From NCBI GenBank assembly GCA_016874755.1, contig VGTH01000017.1:1-64000 (forward strand): DNA of 64,000 nt. The letters run 5' to 3'. The notes under the pieces were generated by a model. The model worked only from the letters and a program-made list of their open reading frames with translations. It searched no databases and was not told the DNA's origin. Positions 1 to 8,687 of this stretch are shown here, piece by piece. The DNA comes from Deltaproteobacteria bacterium. Lineage in GTDB: Bacteria; Desulfobacterota; Binatia; UBA9968. Each line of letters begins with the position of its first letter. The first letter of the stretch is position 1. The translations under genes were made by a program, and so were the position numbers.

Positions 1-473
1 CGATGAATCGCGCTTCAGTATCCTTCTCCAATTGGCTTATACGCAATGATATATTACTTTGATGCTCGGTGAGCGAGCTATATTTTTCGCGAAGCTCCGC
101 AACCAGGACATCGACTGCGGTCAACTGCGCCCCTAAAGTCTTCCGGCCGGCCTCGCTGCGCTGGCCAACATGGGCAACTGTCCGCTCAATGGATGCTTGC
201 TGAGCAGCAAGATATGCCTCTATCTCTGCCTGGCGTTGGGTCACATGAGCCAGTGCTTTCGCCTGCTGCTCCGCGAGGACGGTTTGTTCTAGGCGGCTCT
301 CGTGTGTAGTTGCTTCATCAACGATGAATCGCGCTTCAGTATCCTTCTCCAATTGGCTTATACGCAATGATATATTACTTTGATGCTCGGTGAGCGAGCT
401 ATATTTTTCGCGAAGCTCCGCAACCAGGACATCGACTGCGGTCAACTGTGCTTCTAAAGCCTTCCGGCCGGCC
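1..473. repeat. 321-bp-period direct repeat inside the coiled-coil coding region
   Basis: Bases 1-152 recur at 322-473 almost perfectly; only a few substitutions appear, near the right end of each copy. The 321-base offset equals 107 codons, so the duplication keeps frame in the minus-strand coding region. Copy 1 starts at the window edge, so more copies could lie outside. Confidence 0.9.
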
Positions 474-2023
474 ACCAAGCCTTGCGGCTGGTTCTCCAAG
501 TCAGGTAGCCTTCCGTGTAGGCTTTGTCTATGGAGCAGGCTGTCCACCGCCAAACGCGCGGCGTCCAGCGTCGGGGCTTCGAGCAAACTACCCTCGCCTA
601 TCATTCGCTTGCGGAGATCGACATCTCGAAAATCGACTGGCCCCAAGGCCATCGGTACGGCGAAAAACTTGGGATTGCAAGCCACCAGGTTGAAGCCTTG
701 ATAGTCTGTAGCAACGAGATACGGCTCTGAACTAGATTCTGGCGCGACGGCAGAAACATGCGCTGCCGAGCCGGCCAAACCCTCTTGGAGCTGGACGGGC
801 AGAGACGATTGCTTTTCGAAGACTAGAGTTTTTTTCCGAACTTCGTCGATGCTATCAGCAACAAAGAGAATGGGCGGCAACTCGCGCTCCCCTAAGCGTT
901 CAGAAAACAGTTCAAGGCGGCCGAGCTTCTTCGTGACTGCCAAAAACCGGTCGTCCGCCTTGACTAGATTGTAACAACCAAACTCCTCGATCAATTCGAT
1001 ATGCGGCACCGCAGTTTTCCGCTCGAACGCCAAAACCTTACTGCGAACCGCATCCAAGCTCTCTCCGATAAATATTATCGGGGCTAGATCCCGCTCACCA
1101 ACACATTCCACTAAGAGATTGATCGGCCCGAGTTGCTTGGCAGCGGCAAAGAAACGATCGTTAAGTTGAATAAGATTGAAACCATCCGTTGCTCCGACGA
1201 TCTGAGCCCGGGAGTTCTCCAGTTTGTCCGGCGAATCCACATGGCAAGGAATTTCAATGGGCCTTGAGTCAATCTCAACTCCAATCCATTGGGAACCTAA
1301 ACTCCGGATCGCCCACACCCCCTCCCAGCTCGACACCTCGCCAAACTCAACCGCGACGGCCTCCGTTACCCCGGGATGATAGTGCATCGCGCCCTTCGAC
1401 GATTCGACAAAGTCCTTGTTTAGATTGAGTGCCGCTAGGTGCTCTGCGGGGTCGACCTGCGTCTTTTTGAGCTCAAGATCATCTCCGCAAACGATTCCGC
1501 CGTCTCTCACTAACCGTTTTCCCTCCCTGATATCGGCTCGAACAGCTTCATACGCGTGCGACCCGTCGATATAAACGATGTCATAGCTCGAGCCCGGCAA
1601 AGCCGGTAGAATATCGCGCGCATCCCCCACGTGGTGATTCACCATGTGGGAAACGTTCGCCGCACGAATGTTATGAAGAAACAGGTTGAAGATCTTGCCG
1701 TCTCTGGCCGCCTGGTTCATCTTCCGATAGTGCGAGCCGGTCTCTATAGCTTCCTCGAAATACGGCTGCCATTTATCGACGCAGGTTACCGTCCCATCTC
1801 TCCCCAGCTTTTCCAAGGCCTTCGACCAGGTTATCGCCGAGGCACCTGCCCATGACCCAATCTCAAGAATTTTTATAGGCCCCATAGTTTTCAAGCGCGC
1901 TACCGTCCCCACGAGCGCTTCGAGATAGCCGTGCCGAACCGGAGGACTCTGCGTGGCGCGCAACACCGGACCAAAGTAGGGCTTTCCGGTTAGCAGCGCG
2001 TCAATCAGTTGATACTCTGACAT
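1..2023 (-). CDS. Class I methyltransferase fused to repeat modules and a coiled coil (partial, runs off left edge)
   Basis: The minus frame is open from an ATG at 2023 to the window edge, giving 674 residues with no stop. Residues 1-240 look like a class I SAM-dependent methyltransferase: glycine motif ILEIGSWAGAS at 52-62 and an acidic VYIDGSHAYEA strand at 150-160. Then come three diverged modules of 55-70 residues starting near 281, 350 and 443, each with a core like GFNLxxxxxRFFAVxxxLGP and followed in the first two by GERxLxPIxF. From about 500 the protein becomes a heptad-like coiled coil containing a 107-residue in-frame duplication (residues 518 and 625 start equivalent copies). It follows wzt on the same strand, so a role in O-antigen modification or chain-length control is inferred. 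I do not recognise the repeat module. No clear Shine-Dalgarno precedes the ATG. Confidence 0.8.
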   Translation of the reverse strand, partial: MSEYQLIDALLTGKPYFGPVLRATQSPPVRHGYLEALVGTVARLKTMGPIKILEIGSWAGASAITWSKALEKLGRDGTVTCVDKWQPYFEEAIETGSHYRKMNQAARDGKIFNLFLHNIRAANVSHMVNHHVGDARDILPALPGSSYDIVYIDGSHAYEAVRADIREGKRLVRDGGIVCGDDLELKKTQVDPAEHLAALNLNKDFVESSKGAMHYHPGVTEAVAVEFGEVSSWEGVWAIRSLGSQWIGVEIDSRPIEIPCHVDSPDKLENSRAQIVGATDGFNLIQLNDRFFAAAKQLGPINLLVECVGERDLAPIIFIGESLDAVRSKVLAFERKTAVPHIELIEEFGCYNLVKADDRFLAVTKKLGRLELFSERLGERELPPILFVADSIDEVRKKTLVFEKQSSLPVQLQEGLAGSAAHVSAVAPESSSEPYLVATDYQGFNLVACNPKFFAVPMALGPVDFRDVDLRKRMIGEGSLLEAPTLDAARLAVDSLLHRQSLHGRLPDLENQPQGLVAGRKALEAQLTAVDVLVAELREKYSSLTEHQSNISLRISQLEKDTEARFIVDEATTHESRLEQTVLAEQQAKALAHVTQRQAEIEAYLAAQQASIERTVAHVGQRSEAGRKTLGAQLTAVDVLVAELREKYSSLTEHQSNISLRISQLEKDTEARFI

Positions 2024-2081
2024 ATGTTCAGGCGAAAGAACTCGGACACTTGACAAAGAAAGCAACCATAAACCGCGCTCC

Positions 2082-3431
2082 CTATGTCAACACTTCAAAA
2101 TTTGGCGCAAGATCAAAAAGCCCATCAAAAGCTCTCTCGGTTTCCAGCAACACCACGCAATGGGCCACGGAACGCCGCACGTCCAGCACAGCGCCCCCTC
2201 TCGTTCCATCGACTTGAGCCACTCCAATGTCGAAAAAATAATCACTCGGATTGACACTCAGTGAAAACGAAAACTTGTAGACTTGCAACTGGCCCGCCGT
2301 TACCGACTGGAGTTTCTCCCCCATCTGATACGTATTGGTCCCGAATATCTCAACCCCTTCGAGAGTCTTAACCGCAAAACCCAACACGGGCGACCGAATG
2401 CTGCGATGAAATAGGACCTTAACGTAAAGATCAACTTTCGCGCGAAAACGAAGGATCGCGACATCTCGCTGCCCGTCAGACTCGATGACATAGTCAATAA
2501 TTTTCGCCTCACCGCTGCCAAAGCGCACCTCGTGCTTATTATAGCCTTGCCGCGTGTGACAAAGATCCTCCGGACTGGATGAGTCGAAAACATCTCCCAG
2601 CGTGGGAGCAACTTCCACGTTGCTCGGGATCGTCTCGGCCGATTGGGCATTGCGCAAAGCTCGCGATTTGGTCGAATCTTCAAACAGCAGATCATAGTAT
2701 CGATCGATAACATGTGCCGGTTCGCCGCTGGTAATCAGCTCTCCGCCGTCGAGCAGAATCGCTCTGCCGCAATAACTCGTTACGAGAGAGGAATTATGGG
2801 TAACGAAAATCACCGTTTTTGCTTCGGTCTGAAGATCTGAAAGTCGTTGAAAACACTTGTGTTGGAATTTGGCATCACCCACGGCCAGGGCCTCGTCAAT
2901 GATTATGACATCGGCACTGACGTGAACTGCGGCGGCGAAAGCCACGCGCAAAAACATACCGGATGAATAGGTTTTTATCGGCTGTTCAAAAAACTCTCCG
3001 ATATCCGCGAACTCAATGATCTCAGGCATTCGGTTCAGCATTTCATTATGCGATAGTCCCATGAGCGTACCGTTCAACAGCACGTTTTGTCGTCCCGTAA
3101 ACTCAGGGTTGAACCCGGCACCGAGCTCCAGAAGAGCGGAAACACGCCCATTCACCGTCACTGTGCCTGAAGTGGGCCGCAGTACGGAAGCCATGATCTG
3201 GAGCAGGGTCGATTTCCCGCATCCGTTACGTCCCAGGATCCCAAGCCCTTCGCCTTTTGCGATATCCAGACTAATGCCCTTCAGCGCCCAAAACTCTTTG
3301 TGGTAATTCTTGCGAAACGGATGAAGGGACTCCTTGAGACGCTCCGCTGGTGAGGCAAAAAGCCGGTATTTTTTTGTTACGTCTATGAGTGATACGGCGA
3401 TGTCCCGAGCCATATTCGCAGCATTCCTCAT
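2082..3431 (-). CDS. wzt: O-antigen ABC exporter ATP-binding protein with C-terminal carbohydrate-binding domain
   Basis: A 449-aa ATPase of the polysaccharide exporter (ABC-2) class. Walker A GRNGCGKST is at residues 67-75, the signature loop YSSGM near 155-159, Walker B DVIIIDE at 174-180, and the H-loop His in VTHN at 212. After the ATPase (about 250 residues) an extra C-terminal region of roughly 160 residues has the length and beta-rich look of the Wzt C-terminal domain, which in E. coli O8/O9a systems recognises the terminated glycan. This points to an O-antigen whose length is set by an end modification before export. The start codon overlaps the stop of the permease gene as ATGA (3428-3431), so translation is probably coupled. 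Confidence 0.93.
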   Translation of the reverse strand: MRNAANMARDIAVSLIDVTKKYRLFASPAERLKESLHPFRKNYHKEFWALKGISLDIAKGEGLGILGRNGCGKSTLLQIMASVLRPTSGTVTVNGRVSALLELGAGFNPEFTGRQNVLLNGTLMGLSHNEMLNRMPEIIEFADIGEFFEQPIKTYSSGMFLRVAFAAAVHVSADVIIIDEALAVGDAKFQHKCFQRLSDLQTEAKTVIFVTHNSSLVTSYCGRAILLDGGELITSGEPAHVIDRYYDLLFEDSTKSRALRNAQSAETIPSNVEVAPTLGDVFDSSSPEDLCHTRQGYNKHEVRFGSGEAKIIDYVIESDGQRDVAILRFRAKVDLYVKVLFHRSIRSPVLGFAVKTLEGVEIFGTNTYQMGEKLQSVTAGQLQVYKFSFSLSVNPSDYFFDIGVAQVDGTRGGAVLDVRRSVAHCVVLLETERAFDGLFDLAPNFEVLT

Positions 3432-4228
3432 AAAACATCGGCAAACTCGGCCTTGAGGCGCCTAAAGACGTAAACCCCCAGCAGCAAAAAGGACATGGCG
3501 ATCATCCAAAAACGCAACGCCGCACTCCAATCATTCCAGAAAGGCTCTCCGATGAGAAGCGAGTTGCGGTACCCCTGCACGATATAGTAAGCCGGGTTGT
3601 AATCGGTTATCCAGTTGTACCGGGTGGGAAGCATATCCTTCATCCAGATGATTGGGGTAATCCAAAACCACAGATTGAGAATCACCAAAAGCCCCTGGCT
3701 CAGATCACGATGAAACACCTGAATCGAACTTACCAGCCACGACAGACCAAGAACAAAAACCCCAAGGGCCACATAGTAGTATGGCAATTGCAATAGATAC
3801 AGGGTAGGTCGATGGCCATGGCTCCAAGTCACGATACAGAGGATAAGAAACAGCACAACGTGAGTGAATGTTTCGGAGAGCCAGTTGACAATCGGTAACA
3901 CTTCCGTGGGAAAAGTCGTCTTTTTCACGAGATGTGAGTTGCCCGTCACAGCTGATACACTTGCCAGTAGAGTGTTGTTGAACAGAAGCCACGGGATGAG
4001 ACCGCCAAGAAGGTAAAGAACAAACGGCATACCAGAAGGTCCGACCGCTTTGAAGCCGACGGAAAAGACAAACCAATAGATCAAGACTGTGACGATCGGA
4101 TGAAAAATCGCCCACAATGGCCCTCCGATGGTCCCAATATAACGGGCTTCCAGATCGCGTTTTGACATAGCCCAAATCATCTCGCGATGTTTGTAAAGCG
4201 TCCCTAAAAAATCGGCTAGACGAGACAC
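3428..4228 (-). CDS. wzm: O-antigen ABC exporter permease
   Basis: A 266-aa integral membrane protein of the ABC-2 / Wzm family with about six hydrophobic segments. The amphipathic N-terminus (KHREMIWAMSKRDLEARY) and the following GPLWAIFHPI stretch are typical of this family, in which the N-terminal interface helix precedes TM1. It would form the channel moving undecaprenyl-linked polysaccharide across the inner membrane with the downstream ATPase. It overlaps that gene by four bases. The upstream neighbour is a Nudix gene 65 bp away. Confidence 0.93.
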   Translation of the reverse strand: MSRLADFLGTLYKHREMIWAMSKRDLEARYIGTIGGPLWAIFHPIVTVLIYWFVFSVGFKAVGPSGMPFVLYLLGGLIPWLLFNNTLLASVSAVTGNSHLVKKTTFPTEVLPIVNWLSETFTHVVLFLILCIVTWSHGHRPTLYLLQLPYYYVALGVFVLGLSWLVSSIQVFHRDLSQGLLVILNLWFWITPIIWMKDMLPTRYNWITDYNPAYYIVQGYRNSLLIGEPFWNDWSAALRFWMIAMSFLLLGVYVFRRLKAEFADVL

Positions 4229-4293
4229 CCTTGAGACTCCCGCGCATCTACAATTCCCATTGATGTGTGCTTAAAGGCCTGTTTCGCGCAGGA

Positions 4294-4854
4294 TTAGCGC
4301 GTGCTGAATTTAAAGTAAGCAGTCACCGTACAAGGGTCCTCTATCTTTGAACGACTAATCATATTCTTGACTTCCTCGGCGTCAAAAACGCGAAATTCCA
4401 CGTGACCGGTTTCCGCCGGGAAGTACGGTCGAATCGACCGGCATCGCAAAGCTACATAGAGATGCACGCGCGCAGCCAATAAGCCGGCCTCCGGCGTCAC
4501 CAAGCCAAGCGATCTCAGTTGCTCACGATCGCAACTCAAGCCAGTCTCTTCCTCCAGTTCGCGCAAGGCCGAGCCACTTTGATCGTTTTCACCGACTTCG
4601 ATAAAGCCGCGCGGAATCTCCCAAGAATCGCTCTGAACCGCATGGCGGTAAACCCGCAGCAGGCCGATCTTGCCGTCAACAACCGGCAGCACCGCGACTC
4701 CGGTCACAAAATTCTCCGCCGCTACTTTGGGAGCGACGACAAGATAGTCGTTTACGGCAGCATGGCCGGGAGTCTGGACCGCGTCAAAATAAACGTGAAA
4801 TCGGCTGTTCTCGCACACCAGCCGCCGTTTGGTTCTCTCGCCATTGACCATCAC
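4294..4854 (-). CDS. Nudix hydrolase
   Basis: A 186-aa protein with the layout of ADP-ribose/NDP-sugar pyrophosphatases. The Nudix box is visible as GFIEVGE followed by RELEEETGL. There are eight residues between the first Glu and the REL core rather than the consensus seven, so the loop appears to carry one extra residue; the nucleotide reading confirms it. The family hydrolyses nucleoside diphosphates linked to another moiety using Mg2+ bound by the REXXEE glutamates. Its place between exporter and sugar genes suggests a nucleotide-sugar or NDP house-cleaning role, but the substrate cannot be read from sequence. Confidence 0.85.
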   Translation of the reverse strand: MMVNGERTKRRLVCENSRFHVYFDAVQTPGHAAVNDYLVVAPKVAAENFVTGVAVLPVVDGKIGLLRVYRHAVQSDSWEIPRGFIEVGENDQSGSALRELEEETGLSCDREQLRSLGLVTPEAGLLAARVHLYVALRCRSIRPYFPAETGHVEFRVFDAEEVKNMISRSKIEDPCTVTAYFKFSTR

Positions 4855-4870
4855 GGCTCTCGTTTTCCGT

Positions 4871-6400
4871 TCATACCAGCGCTGGCTCCGGTGCCGCCGC
4901 GAGGATTTTTCTTTCCAGTTTGTGCGCCGTCATTTCTCGGATATGGCGCAGCGTGGCGGCGCCGAACTTGGCACCGACCATCTGCAGATACTTGGGATTT
5001 TTGAAGTAGGCGTCAAACGCCTGATCGCGGAAGCGCAGCACCTCAGCGCCGGTAAGATACTTGGTCGGCAGCGGCAAGGTGTCGACGGCGTGCTGCGAGT
5101 AGCCGGACCATTGGTCTGGCAGCGGCCAGCCCTCTTTCGCAGCCGTTTGGTAGAGCTGCGAGCCGGGATAGGCCATGGCGGAATAAAAATTGGCGAACTC
5201 GCAATTAAGCTCAACCGCCATGTCGAGCGTCGCCTGCATGCTGTCATAATCGTCCTCAGGCAGGCCAAAAATATAATTGCCGATGACGTTGATGCCCGCG
5301 TTCCGGACCTTATCAATGGTATTAAAAATCAATTCCTGGCCAAACCCCTTATCGACGTCGTCGCGCACCCGCTCGCTGGCGGCCTCAATCCCGAAGGCAA
5401 GCCAGTTGACGCCGGCCCGCTTCAACTTATCGAGCATGCCGTCTTTGACGGTATCGACGCGAGCATAGGCCCAGATATTGAGATCCAAACCGCGCTCGAC
5501 GATCGCATCGCAGATGCCCAGCACATGGCGCGCGTTCAGGACAAACATTTCGTCGGCGATCTTGATGTTGCGCACGCCGTAGTCGCGCGCCAGTTTTTCA
5601 ATCTGCGCGACAATCGTTTGCGGCTTCCAGAAGCGGTAGCTATTGACGCTCTCATTCCAGCCCGCCTCTTTTTCACCGCTCTTAAACGGCGCTTGAATGC
5701 AGCAGAAGCTGCAGCGAAACGGACAGCCAAAGGTTGTGTAAAAAGAAGCGTAGGGCTGGCGTGGCACATCTCCGAAGCAGTGCCAGTTATGCGCCCGATA
5801 CTTTTTCATCGGCAGAAGATCCCAGGCCATCTCCGGCATCTCGCTGTCGGGGTCTTTGACCAGCGGCGCCGCACCGTTTTGCACGATGCGCCCCTCGGCG
5901 CGGTAACAAAGGCCGCGCACGCGCCCCAACTCGACGGGCGTGGCAGACAACGCTTGCAGCAGTTCCAGCAACGTATACGGACCTTCGCCGTTGCAGGTGA
6001 AGTCCGCGTCGGTCTCCTTGAGGGTTTGTTCCGGCAGCGCCGCCACATGGCCGCCGACTAGAATGACTTTCTGGTCGGGAGCGAGCTGTTTGATGGCGCT
6101 ACAGATCGCCGCCGAAGCCGTCATGTTCTGGGTCGACGCCGAGGGTTGGTGGCCGTAGACGATGATGGCGACCAGTCGCGGCGCCGCAGCGCTGACAGAC
6201 CGAGCGGTTTCTTCGTAGCTGAACTCTTCGGCTTCCGAGTCGAGGATATCCACGCCAAAGCCGCGCCGGCGAATGAACGTGGCCATCAAGCCGGCCCAGA
6301 CCGGCGACTCGACGGCCGCGAGATTGTCGCTCAACGACTGGTAGATTTGCTTGCGGCTGCCCGGGTGTATCAGCAAGAGATCTAGCTTTCGATGGGTCAT
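4871..6400 (-). CDS. B12-binding-domain radical SAM protein
   Basis: About 509 aa from the ATG at 6400 (MTHRKLDLLLIHPG); an in-frame GTG at 6421 is the other start. Residues 1-150 resemble a cobalamin-binding Rossmann fold (VGGHVAALPE near its end) but lack the classical DxHxxG motif. A radical SAM domain follows with the CxxxCxxC cluster motif in GCPFRCSFCC. Relatives include C-methyltransferases, cyclases and anaerobic oxidoreductases. It follows the ColD-like gene after a few bases in one run with the deoxysugar genes, so modification of a sugar carbon or of the lipid or glycan terminus is plausible. Methyl transfer to an unactivated carbon is one option, not proven here. Confidence 0.85.
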   Translation of the reverse strand: MTHRKLDLLLIHPGSRKQIYQSLSDNLAAVESPVWAGLMATFIRRRGFGVDILDSEAEEFSYEETARSVSAAAPRLVAIIVYGHQPSASTQNMTASAAICSAIKQLAPDQKVILVGGHVAALPEQTLKETDADFTCNGEGPYTLLELLQALSATPVELGRVRGLCYRAEGRIVQNGAAPLVKDPDSEMPEMAWDLLPMKKYRAHNWHCFGDVPRQPYASFYTTFGCPFRCSFCCIQAPFKSGEKEAGWNESVNSYRFWKPQTIVAQIEKLARDYGVRNIKIADEMFVLNARHVLGICDAIVERGLDLNIWAYARVDTVKDGMLDKLKRAGVNWLAFGIEAASERVRDDVDKGFGQELIFNTIDKVRNAGINVIGNYIFGLPEDDYDSMQATLDMAVELNCEFANFYSAMAYPGSQLYQTAAKEGWPLPDQWSGYSQHAVDTLPLPTKYLTGAEVLRFRDQAFDAYFKNPKYLQMVGAKFGAATLRHIREMTAHKLERKILAAAPEPALV

Positions 6401-6426
6401 AGGATTGGTCCGCTCACGCACCCGCT

Positions 6427-7629
6427 TTATAGCTCTCGGTCCTCCGGCACGGCGTTCAACAAACTCGTCAGCTTGAGAATTTTCTCCCGCTCGAGGGTCG
6501 GGTAGTTGCCGATATAGTAGCCATAGAAATGCACATGGTCGACTTTGGGATACTTCGAGTATTCCTGGTCGCCCAAGCGCTTTCGCAAATAGGGCTGGCG
6601 CAGCTGATTGCCGCCGCCGGAAGCGCCGCGGCGAAACTCAACACCGTGTTGGCGCAGCATCTTCTCGACGTTATCGCGGAACCGCGGATTGGCGCGGTTC
6701 AAAACCAATGTAAAAGCGTAGTTGCAGCTGCCCTCGGTGGCAAAATCCGTTTGGTACTTCTCGGGGTTGAGGGTTTCGAGAAACAAATTGAGATTGACCG
6801 TTCGCGCTTGGTTGTTTTCGTCGAGCCGCTTCAGCTGCGACCGGCCCAGCACCGCGTTGATCTCGGTGCTGCGCACGTTGTACGCCGGGAAGGCAAAAAT
6901 GAAATCGGGATTGAGATCGCCGTGCTGGCTCGCATAAGCCTGCTTGATTTCCGCCGACTCGGCTTCGCGCACCATGCCGTGCGAGCGCAGCATGCGCAGG
7001 ACCTGATAAAGGTCGCCATCGTTGGTCGAGATCACCCCGCCTTCGATGGTGCTCATGTGGTGCGCGTAGTAGAAAGAAAAATTCGCCATGAGCCCGAAGG
7101 TACCGAGCTTGCGGCCGTTGAACGTCGCACCGTGGGACTCGCACACGTCCTCGATCAAAGGGATTTTTCGCGCCGCCAATTCCCGCAAAAGTTTTTCGTC
7201 GAGGCCGTTGTAGCCAAGGATATGGGTCAAGAAAACCGCCCTCGTGCGCGGCGTGATTTTTTCCAACACCTGCGCCGTGTCCATGCCCAGGGAGCGCCGA
7301 TCGATATCGACAAATACCGGCTCCAGACCGCACTGCAACACCGAGGCGATATCCGACACCCAGGTGAGCGTCGGCACAATAACCTCGCCCGGCCCGGCGG
7401 TTTCGCGCAGCGCCGCCATGGTGAGAAGATTGGCCGACGAGCCCGAATTGACAAAAACGCTGTGCTTAACGCCAAGCCATTCGGACCACTCCTTCTCAAA
7501 CATTCTGACCTGGCTCGACTGCGTCAAAATTGGCGGCTCTTCCTGACGCATGAAATCGATCACCGCCTGGAAGTCCTCGGCGACGATGTTGTTCTGCATC
7601 AACGGCCAGTTGAGATTTTCAGCATTCAT
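6427..7629 (-). CDS. ColD/RfbH-like PLP-dependent sugar 3-dehydratase (DegT family)
   Basis: A 400-aa member of the DegT/DnrJ/EryC1/StrS fold. At the position where aminotransferases carry the PLP lysine (SFYPTKN pattern) this protein reads SFYYAHHMSTIEGG, placing His at the lysine site. That is the hallmark of ColD (GDP-4-keto-6-deoxymannose 3-dehydratase, colitose pathway) and RfbH/E1, which remove the C3 hydroxyl instead of aminating. No four-cysteine iron-sulfur pattern is seen and the length is near ColD, so a ColD-type enzyme using glutamate as amino donor is favoured over an RfbH type. The start ATG at 7629 lies 5 bp after the E1 beta stop. Substrate, GDP-hexose or GDP-heptose, is inferred from neighbours. 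Confidence 0.88.
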   Translation of the reverse strand: MNAENLNWPLMQNNIVAEDFQAVIDFMRQEEPPILTQSSQVRMFEKEWSEWLGVKHSVFVNSGSSANLLTMAALRETAGPGEVIVPTLTWVSDIASVLQCGLEPVFVDIDRRSLGMDTAQVLEKITPRTRAVFLTHILGYNGLDEKLLRELAARKIPLIEDVCESHGATFNGRKLGTFGLMANFSFYYAHHMSTIEGGVISTNDGDLYQVLRMLRSHGMVREAESAEIKQAYASQHGDLNPDFIFAFPAYNVRSTEINAVLGRSQLKRLDENNQARTVNLNLFLETLNPEKYQTDFATEGSCNYAFTLVLNRANPRFRDNVEKMLRQHGVEFRRGASGGGNQLRQPYLRKRLGDQEYSKYPKVDHVHFYGYYIGNYPTLEREKILKLTSLLNAVPEDREL

Positions 7630-7634
7630 ACAAA

Positions 7635-8687
7635 CTAGAACGGTCCCTTGAACTCGATTTCACGCAGATCGGCGCGCTCATCGGACAACCAATGATTCGC
7701 CTTGCCGGTCACGAGATCGCGCACCGCGGCGGCGATGGTCCGGCCGTTGGGATAGTAAGCATCTTCGAGCGTCGGCGCCGGCGGGCAGGTCACCGGCGCA
7801 AAACCCAGCCGTTTTACCCGCACCGCGCGCTCGTGCTGCACCTGCTCAATGACGGCAGACACAATTTCGGCGCCAGCGCCGCAGCTAGTCCAACCGTTGT
7901 CGACGACACACAAACGGCCGGTCTTACGCACCGAGTTGGCGATCGTATCGATATCGAGCGGTTGCAGCCAAATCGGATCGATCACCTCGGCGCTAATGCC
8001 CACTGCTTCGAGGTAATGGCGCGCGCGCAAACACTCCAGCTGCATGTAGGAAATCCCAACAAGAGTGACGTCCGAACCCGTCATCGCGATGCGCGCTTTC
8101 CCGGGTGCAACCGCATAAAGAGGTTCTGGCACTGGCCCTTTTTGAAAGTGCAAAATCCGGTGTTCGACGTAAATCACCGGGTCGTTGTCGCGGATGGCGT
8201 GAATCAAACAACCTTTGGCATCGTAGGGCGTGGTCGGCGCAACGACTTTCAGGCCCGGGATGTTCATAAAAAACGAATAGAGCCCCTGCGAATGTTGCGC
8301 TCCTTGCCCCCAACTCTTACCGATCATCGCGCGCACGACGATCGGCACCTGCACCTGGCCGCCGTACATGTAGCGGCTCTTCGCGGCGATGTTCACCAAC
8401 TGATTCATCGCCAGCATGAGAAAGTCCATGCGAATGTGGACGTGAATCGGCCGTAGGCCGCCGAACGCCAAGCCAATCGCCACGCCGGTCATCGCGTCTT
8501 CGGAAAGCGGCGTGCCGAAGACACGTTCGGCCCCATACTTCTCCAGCAGCCCGCGGGTGGTTCCCTGGATCGCTTTCGGATCGTCCACGTCCAAGCCAAA
8601 AATCAACACCGACGGATCGCGCGCCATCTCTTGATCCGTCCCTTCGCGCAGCGCCTCCACGTAAGAAAGTATGCGTTCTTGCGTCAC
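7635..8687 (-). CDS. TPP-dependent dehydrogenase E1 component, beta subunit-like (transketolase C-terminal half)
   Basis: A 350-aa beta subunit of the pyruvate / 2-oxo-acid dehydrogenase E1 type, with a transketolase pyrimidine-binding domain first (DVDDPKAIQGTTRGL, FGTPLSEDAMTGVAIGLA) and a transketolase C-terminal domain after residue 200. It begins with GTG directly after the TAG of the alpha gene, with no intervening base. No E2 or E3 gene is nearby; instead it sits between deoxysugar genes. Ordinary catabolic use is therefore less likely than transfer of a TPP-bound acyl group to a keto-sugar, the chemistry known from YerE for yersiniose A. That role is inference. Confidence 0.88.
   Translation of the reverse strand: MTQERILSYVEALREGTDQEMARDPSVLIFGLDVDDPKAIQGTTRGLLEKYGAERVFGTPLSEDAMTGVAIGLAFGGLRPIHVHIRMDFLMLAMNQLVNIAAKSRYMYGGQVQVPIVVRAMIGKSWGQGAQHSQGLYSFFMNIPGLKVVAPTTPYDAKGCLIHAIRDNDPVIYVEHRILHFQKGPVPEPLYAVAPGKARIAMTGSDVTLVGISYMQLECLRARHYLEAVGISAEVIDPIWLQPLDIDTIANSVRKTGRLCVVDNGWTSCGAGAEIVSAVIEQVQHERAVRVKRLGFAPVTCPPAPTLEDAYYPNGRTIAAAVRDLVTGKANHWLSDERADLREIEFKGPF

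Noticed and set aside
1-473. Direct repeat as a CRISPR or tandem integration site
   Set aside because: Only two long copies with an in-frame 107-codon offset inside one coding frame; no short repeat-spacer pattern.
4829-6061. 410-aa plus-strand ORF
   Set aside because: Lies opposite the radical SAM gene, whose motifs are clear; no motif of its own.
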